Part shown: piece after piece, positions 6,688 to 10,000 of the stretch
How the letters are laid out: each line of letters begins with the position of its first letter
How positions within the stretch are numbered: position 1 is the first letter of the stretch
Assembly (NCBI GenBank): GCA_020216745.1
Contig: JAIWNQ010000156.1
Coordinates: 1 to 10,000 of the forward strand
Reading direction: 5' to 3'
DNA: 10,000 nucleotides
From: Candidatus Hydrogenedens sp.
GTDB lineage: Bacteria; Hydrogenedentota; Hydrogenedentia; Hydrogenedentales; Hydrogenedentaceae
Notes under the pieces: model-generated
Seen by the model: only the letters and a program-made list of their open reading frames with translations
The model's database searches: none
What the model was told of the DNA's origin: nothing
Made by a program: the position numbers and the translations under genes

Positions 6688-8575
6688 ATTACATCAGAAC
6701 TCAAGTATTCTCATTCTTGGAATATTAGTCTTTTTAATATCATTTTTTACTTATCTTTTAACATTAGCACCTACGGTAACGGCTGAGGATAGTGGTGAAC
6801 TAATCACCGCATCCTATTTTCTCGGGATTCCACATCCCCCTGGCTATCCAACATGGTGTATTCTCTCCCATCCATTTACTTACATTCCTATGAAAAACAT
6901 TGCATGGCGAGTTAACTTATCATCTGCTTTCTTCGCATCTTGCACCGTATTCTTTTTGTTTCTTCTTATTTACCAAATATCAAAAAGCAAAGTAGCCAGT
7001 GTCAGCAGTTCTCTACTTTTTGCGTTTTCCTCTGAATTTTGGGAGCAATCCGTTATCACAGAGGTTTATACGTTAAATACCTTATTTCTTATTCTTTGTT
7101 TATATCTGTTATGGCACTGGAAAGAAACTCGCTTTAAAACATATCTTTACTGGTTTTCTTTTATATTCGGGATAAGTTTGGGAAACCATTACACAATGTT
7201 TGTTGTTGGTTTGTTGTTCGCCGTATTTGTTTTATATACAGGTATAAAAAATCAGGAACATTGGACTGTATTTGTCCACTGCTTATTAATAACTTTTTTA
7301 TCATGGTTAGTAGTCGTTATTTATTTGCCTATTCGTTCCATTTCAAATCCTCCTATTGATTGGGGAAATCCTGAAACGTTAATAAATTTTATCCACCTAA
7401 TCCTAAGAAAACATTACTCTTTTATGCTTACCCAATATCCAAGGTCTCTTGAACGATTTTTTAAACAATGCTACCTCTTTTTTGGAATGAGCACAGACCA
7501 ATTTGGAATACCTTTACTTCTTGTTCCCATTTTGATTTCTTACATTTTCATAATTTTTAGGTATGCATCGTTTGGAATTCTTGTAGTTTCTATTGGCTTG
7601 TTAACGAGTTTAGCAGGAATTTTAGTTCAAAACTTCAATTTTGATTTAGAATGGCTTGAAGTTATGTCCGTTTTTGCTATTCCTTTATATGTATGCTATT
7701 GCATCGCATTTGGCTTAACAACTGGGGTATTGCTGAATTGGTTAAAATATAGTTTCGAAAAAATTGCTTATATTATAGTCGTCCTCTTCTTATTCATCCC
7801 ATTAATACCTTTATACTGCAACTATGAAAAAAATGACTATTCTGATTATTGGTATGCTCATGAGTTCGGAGTTAATATTCTCAATTCCCTGAACAATAAT
7901 GCTATTTATATCCCTTATACTGACCATGCAAGTTTCCCTATCCTCTACCTACAACAAGTAGAGGGCATCCGTAAAGATATTAAGATTGGACGTATCTGTG
8001 GCTATCTAAATCCAGAATTATTCCAAAACATGGATAGAAATCAGTGGGCAAAATATGCCCCATTTCCTAAAGCAAAATATGAGCCTGAACTTATTGGTTG
8101 GTTGGTTGATAACACAGAATACCCCATTTATTTAGAAAAAAAGGTGGATATAAAATCAAGCACAAGAGGCACATGGGTTCAAGCAGGTATTATCTACCGT
8201 TTCCTTAGAGAAAACGAGTTTTCCCCTCCATCAGAAGAATATTGGAAGAAATATAAATGGGATAAAATAAAGCCAGAAAATATCAAAGATTTAGCCTCTG
8301 GGCTTATTTGGTTAAATATTCAATGGGCAAAAGCAAGGCAATACTATATAAAAAATGAAAGTGAAAAAGCAGTTATATTTATAAATGATGGTATTAAATA
8401 CTATGGAGATGGTAAGGATGAAGTGATTTTTAATAATGCAGGGGTTTTATGTGCTGAATATGGAGATTTTACACATGCCAAAGAATTTTTCGAAATGGGT
8501 ATCAAAATCAACCCAGACAATAAAGTTTTGATTAAAAATCTTCAGAAGGCAAAACGGAAATTGATGTTACAATAA
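6665..8575 (+). CDS. DUF2723 (GT117-type) multi-pass membrane protein with C-terminal TPR
   Basis: This is a 636-residue membrane protein. Residues 13-36 form the first helix, followed by the DUF2723 hallmark: TLAPTVTAEDSGE (33-45) and LGIPHPPGYP (53-62), then WRVNLSS (81-87). D42 and E41 sit in the first external loop, where GT-C glycosyltransferases carry their acidic catalytic residue. More hydrophobic helices extend to about 385. A soluble part follows, with the conserved-looking YTDHASFPILYLQQVEGIR (418-436) and one clear TPR (about 587-620). Human TMEM260, an O-mannosyltransferase, shares DUF2723 plus C-terminal TPRs, so protein or lipid glycosylation using a polyprenyl-phosphate sugar is plausible, but the substrate is unknown. 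The start is GTG (6665, or 6668), overlapping plsY by about 20 bases without a Shine-Dalgarno; no ATG precedes the DUF2723 block. A strong stem-loop follows the stop. Confidence 0.85.
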   Translation: MVKKINFRLHQNSSILILGILVFLISFFTYLLTLAPTVTAEDSGELITASYFLGIPHPPGYPTWCILSHPFTYIPMKNIAWRVNLSSAFFASCTVFFLFLLIYQISKSKVASVSSSLLFAFSSEFWEQSVITEVYTLNTLFLILCLYLLWHWKETRFKTYLYWFSFIFGISLGNHYTMFVVGLLFAVFVLYTGIKNQEHWTVFVHCLLITFLSWLVVVIYLPIRSISNPPIDWGNPETLINFIHLILRKHYSFMLTQYPRSLERFFKQCYLFFGMSTDQFGIPLLLVPILISYIFIIFRYASFGILVVSIGLLTSLAGILVQNFNFDLEWLEVMSVFAIPLYVCYCIAFGLTTGVLLNWLKYSFEKIAYIIVVLFLFIPLIPLYCNYEKNDYSDYWYAHEFGVNILNSLNNNAIYIPYTDHASFPILYLQQVEGIRKDIKIGRICGYLNPELFQNMDRNQWAKYAPFPKAKYEPELIGWLVDNTEYPIYLEKKVDIKSSTRGTWVQAGIIYRFLRENEFSPPSEEYWKKYKWDKIKPENIKDLASGLIWLNIQWAKARQYYIKNESEKAVIFINDGIKYYGDGKDEVIFNNAGVLCAEYGDFTHAKEFFEMGIKINPDNKVLIKNLQKAKRKLMLQ

Positions 8576-8578
8576 AAA

Positions 8579-8606
8579 ATGCCTGTCAGCCATTACTGAC
8601 AGGCAT
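8579..8606. terminator. Bidirectional intrinsic terminator between converging units
   Basis: A perfect 11-bp stem, ATGCCTGTCAG (8579-8589) paired with 8596-8606, encloses a 6-base loop. Read on the minus strand it is followed directly by a T-run (complement of the A-tract at 8575-8578 and further), an ideal terminator for the exported-protein gene. On the plus strand the T-run (8611-8614) comes 4 bases after the stem, still adequate for the DUF2723 gene, whose stop is at 8573-8575. Confidence 0.88.
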
Positions 8607-8649
8607 AAACTTTTAATCTTAGACTAAGAATAAAGGTGTTTCAAAAATA

Positions 8650-9117
8650 TTATAAAACTTGTAATTGGCTCTTCGAACCGACGGGAAGATTCTCAAAATC
8701 ATCTTCGGCATTACCATCACCACCACCTTCAACAGTTACTTCCTCTACTAACAGTGCATTGGCTTGCTTGAATAACTTACCGATAACCTTCACTGTTTTC
8801 CCTCTCATCTGGTCACCAGAAATAACTTTATCCGCTGACTTTGTAGGTATATAAAATACAATCTTATCTTTCAAATCATCTAACGATTTGCCGTCAACAT
8901 CTTTTGCTTCGGTTACTTTCAATGCATTTAACTGAGCAATGGAGTTGTTTGCTGATGCTGTTTCACCTTTGGCTAATGTCGCAACAACACCGACATTCAC
9001 ACCGTTTATGGTTACACCTACTGGCTGTTCAACACCCTTATTCTCATCCTGAGCCGTAACTAAAAATGGAACCGCTAAAAAGATAGCACAGAATACTAAA
9101 ATACTTTTTCTAAACAT
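8650..9117 (-). CDS. Sec-exported small protein of unknown function
   Basis: This gives a 155-residue precursor. The N-terminus is a textbook signal peptide: RK at 3-4, a hydrophobic core at about 5-20 and a VTA/QD cleavage site after A22. C10 is not in a lipobox, so a soluble exported protein is expected. The mature part (about 133 residues) has a beta-like, glycine/valine-rich segment (33-48), a helix-like stretch (55-72), an IVFYIP strand (86-91), and GKTVKVIGKL...ALLVEEVTVE (106-130), a strand pattern like the last strands of an OB-fold. An acidic glycine-rich linker (131-142) leads to the end. I do not recognise the family. Expression signals are the best in the window: AAGGAG (9125-9130) lies 7 bases before the ATG, with a near-consensus promoter upstream and a dedicated terminator downstream. 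Confidence 0.85.
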   Translation of the reverse strand: MFRKSILVFCAIFLAVPFLVTAQDENKGVEQPVGVTINGVNVGVVATLAKGETASANNSIAQLNALKVTEAKDVDGKSLDDLKDKIVFYIPTKSADKVISGDQMRGKTVKVIGKLFKQANALLVEEVTVEGGGDGNAEDDFENLPVGSKSQLQVL

Positions 9118-9183
9118 AAATACACTCCTTATAGTAATTAATTGTTTAAGTTACATTATTTCCTCTTCTCTATACTACGTATT

Positions 9184-9213
9184 ATTATACTAAAATATTT
9201 ACTTTTGTTTCAA
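9184..9213 (-). promoter_or_regulatory. Near-consensus sigma70-type promoter for the exported protein
   Basis: Reading the minus strand, TTGAAA (9208-9213, five of six) is followed after 18 bases by a perfect TATAAT (9184-9189). Predicted transcription starts near 9177, leaving a leader of about 60 bases that ends with AAGGAG. It lies in the gap just after the end of the upstream Aas-like gene, so the exported protein has its own transcript. Confidence 0.6.
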
Positions 9214-9242
9214 AAACTTTTACAAACTACTCTTTTCATACC

Positions 9243-10000
9243 TTAGTTATTGTTGTTTGAAATGCTCATAGCCATTTTCTTAACAGCACGGATATCTAAT
9301 TTTCCTGTGCCAAGTATAGGTATCGAATCTACTTTATAAAATGAATTTGCTCTGGGTTTCCACAAATTAGGCAACTCCGATTTTTCCAGTAATTCTAAAA
9401 GTGTTTTGACTTGCTCCTCTTCCAATGTATGCAAAACAACCAATCGTTCTCCTTTTTGTTCATCAGGGACACCTGTAACTGCCATACTCAAGTCAGTCAA
9501 TCCTAATAATTCATGCAAAACCTCCTCAACACGGGTATGCGAAATCATTTCTCCTGCAATTTTACTAAACCTTGCAAGCCTATCTGTAAGCGTTATATAC
9601 CCATCCTCATCTATTTTCGCAATATCACCTGTGCGATACCATTCACCACGTAAAGCCTGTTCTGTCTTCTCTGGCAAATTCAGATAACCCAACATAATAT
9701 TAGGTCCTGTAACTTCAAGCATTCCTTCCTCACCCACAGGTAAAATTTCACCTGTTTCAGGATGTGTAATCCTTACAGAAACACCTGGTAAAGGTCGACC
9801 AACAGTCCCGACTTTATTGAACTGATTAAAAAAGCCAGGAGATGCAAAGTCAGGTAAATTTGCTGAGACGAGAGGTGAACATTCTGTCGCACCATATCCT
9901 TCTAACGGCTCAATTCCAAATTTCTCATAGAATCCTTTTCGTATACGGTCGGGTAGTTTTTCTGCTCCTGCTAACGCAAGATATAACGTTTTAAATTCCT
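9243..10000 (-). CDS. aas: Aas-type acyl-ACP synthetase (AMP-binding enzyme), 5'-truncated by window edge
   Basis: The minus-strand frame has no stop up to the right edge, so 251 C-terminal residues of a larger protein are seen; the in-frame GTG at 9737 is internal. Fragment numbering: adenylate-forming motif GYGATE (34-39) in the context EGYGATECSPLVSAN, typical of Aas; VGRPLPGV; YRTGD (121-125); the hinge DRLARFSKIAGEMIS (139-153); and GTGKLD (230-235), whose K233 is the expected catalytic lysine. Enzymes of this group activate fatty acids with ATP and load them on acyl carrier protein; E. coli Aas also reacylates lysophosphatidylethanolamine through an N-terminal acyltransferase domain. 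Whether that domain is present cannot be seen, so the gene symbol is provisional. A long-chain acyl-CoA synthetase is the main alternative. Lipid genes pgsA and plsY lie nearby on the other strand. Confidence 0.82.
   Translation of the reverse strand, partial: EFKTLYLALAGAEKLPDRIRKGFYEKFGIEPLEGYGATECSPLVSANLPDFASPGFFNQFNKVGTVGRPLPGVSVRITHPETGEILPVGEEGMLEVTGPNIMLGYLNLPEKTEQALRGEWYRTGDIAKIDEDGYITLTDRLARFSKIAGEMISHTRVEEVLHELLGLTDLSMAVTGVPDEQKGERLVVLHTLEEEQVKTLLELLEKSELPNLWKPRANSFYKVDSIPILGTGKLDIRAVKKMAMSISNNNN

Noticed and set aside
8636..8854. Plus-strand open frame opposite the exported-protein gene
   Set aside because: The opposite strand has a signal peptide, strong ribosome binding site and terminator; this frame has none and is a Ser/Pro-rich shadow.
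9087..9089. C10 of the exported protein as a lipoprotein lipidation site
   Set aside because: The preceding residues (LVF) do not form a lipobox, since a small residue is needed before the Cys, and a good VTA/QD cleavage site lies downstream.
9406..9687. Plus-strand open frame opposite the Aas-like gene
   Set aside because: It mirrors conserved adenylate-forming motifs on the minus strand.
9243..9737. A complete 164-residue minus-strand gene
   Set aside because: The frame stays open to position 10000 and the extension encodes the AMP-binding motif GYGATE, so this is only the C-terminal part.
1..10000. CRISPR array, mobile element, tRNA, defence or toxin-antitoxin system
   Set aside because: No regularly spaced repeats, transposase or integrase motifs, cloverleaf-like sequences or paired small toxin/antitoxin genes were seen on either strand.

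Overview
This window is AT-rich (roughly two-thirds A+T by eye) and gene-dense. It comes from a bacterium, almost certainly a chromosome. I see no tRNA, rRNA, insertion sequence, CRISPR array, phage gene or origin, and no gene-free stretch longer than about 160 bases. The mix of housekeeping genes (mtnA, cmk, recJ, pgsA, der, plsY) with a DUF2723 membrane protein carrying a TPR repeat, an Aas-type acyl-ACP synthetase and a Sec-exported small protein fits a Gram-negative-type, deep-branching or uncultivated lineage better than a well-studied model group. That placement is a guess; nothing here fixes the taxonomy.

Layout. Positions 3-725 hold the C-terminal two thirds of MtnA (methionine salvage), cut by the left edge. 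A small two-helix membrane protein follows at 768-1004. After a 137-base gap with two candidate promoters comes cmk-recJ, joined by an ATGA overlap (1142-3537). An AT-rich gap with an AT hairpin and an extended -10 leads to a stand-alone CheY-like receiver (3694-4071). A third candidate promoter precedes a tight four-gene run, pgsA-der-plsY-DUF2723 (4174-8575), in which each gene overlaps the next by 4 to 23 bases. A perfect 11-bp stem-loop at 8579-8606 lies between this run and the opposing genes. On the minus strand are a 155-residue exported protein (8650-9117) with a good promoter, strong Shine-Dalgarno and its own terminator, and the C-terminal part of an Aas-type AMP-binding enzyme (9243-10000), cut by the right edge.

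How the genes work together. PlsY makes lysophosphatidic acid, PgsA makes phosphatidylglycerol phosphate, and the Aas-like enzyme probably activates or recycles acyl chains, so three genes serve membrane phospholipid supply. Der (ribosome assembly), Cmk (CDP/dCDP supply) and RecJ (DNA repair) are core growth genes. The DUF2723 protein is a GT-C type membrane protein, possibly a glycosyltransferase.

Most of the window is ordinary. The points most worth a second look are altered substrate-contact residues in cytidylate kinase, a non-canonical G4/G5 pair in the second GTPase domain of Der, the DUF2723-TPR protein in an operon with lipid genes, and the apparently well-expressed exported protein of unknown function. 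I did not find a convincing new multi-gene system.
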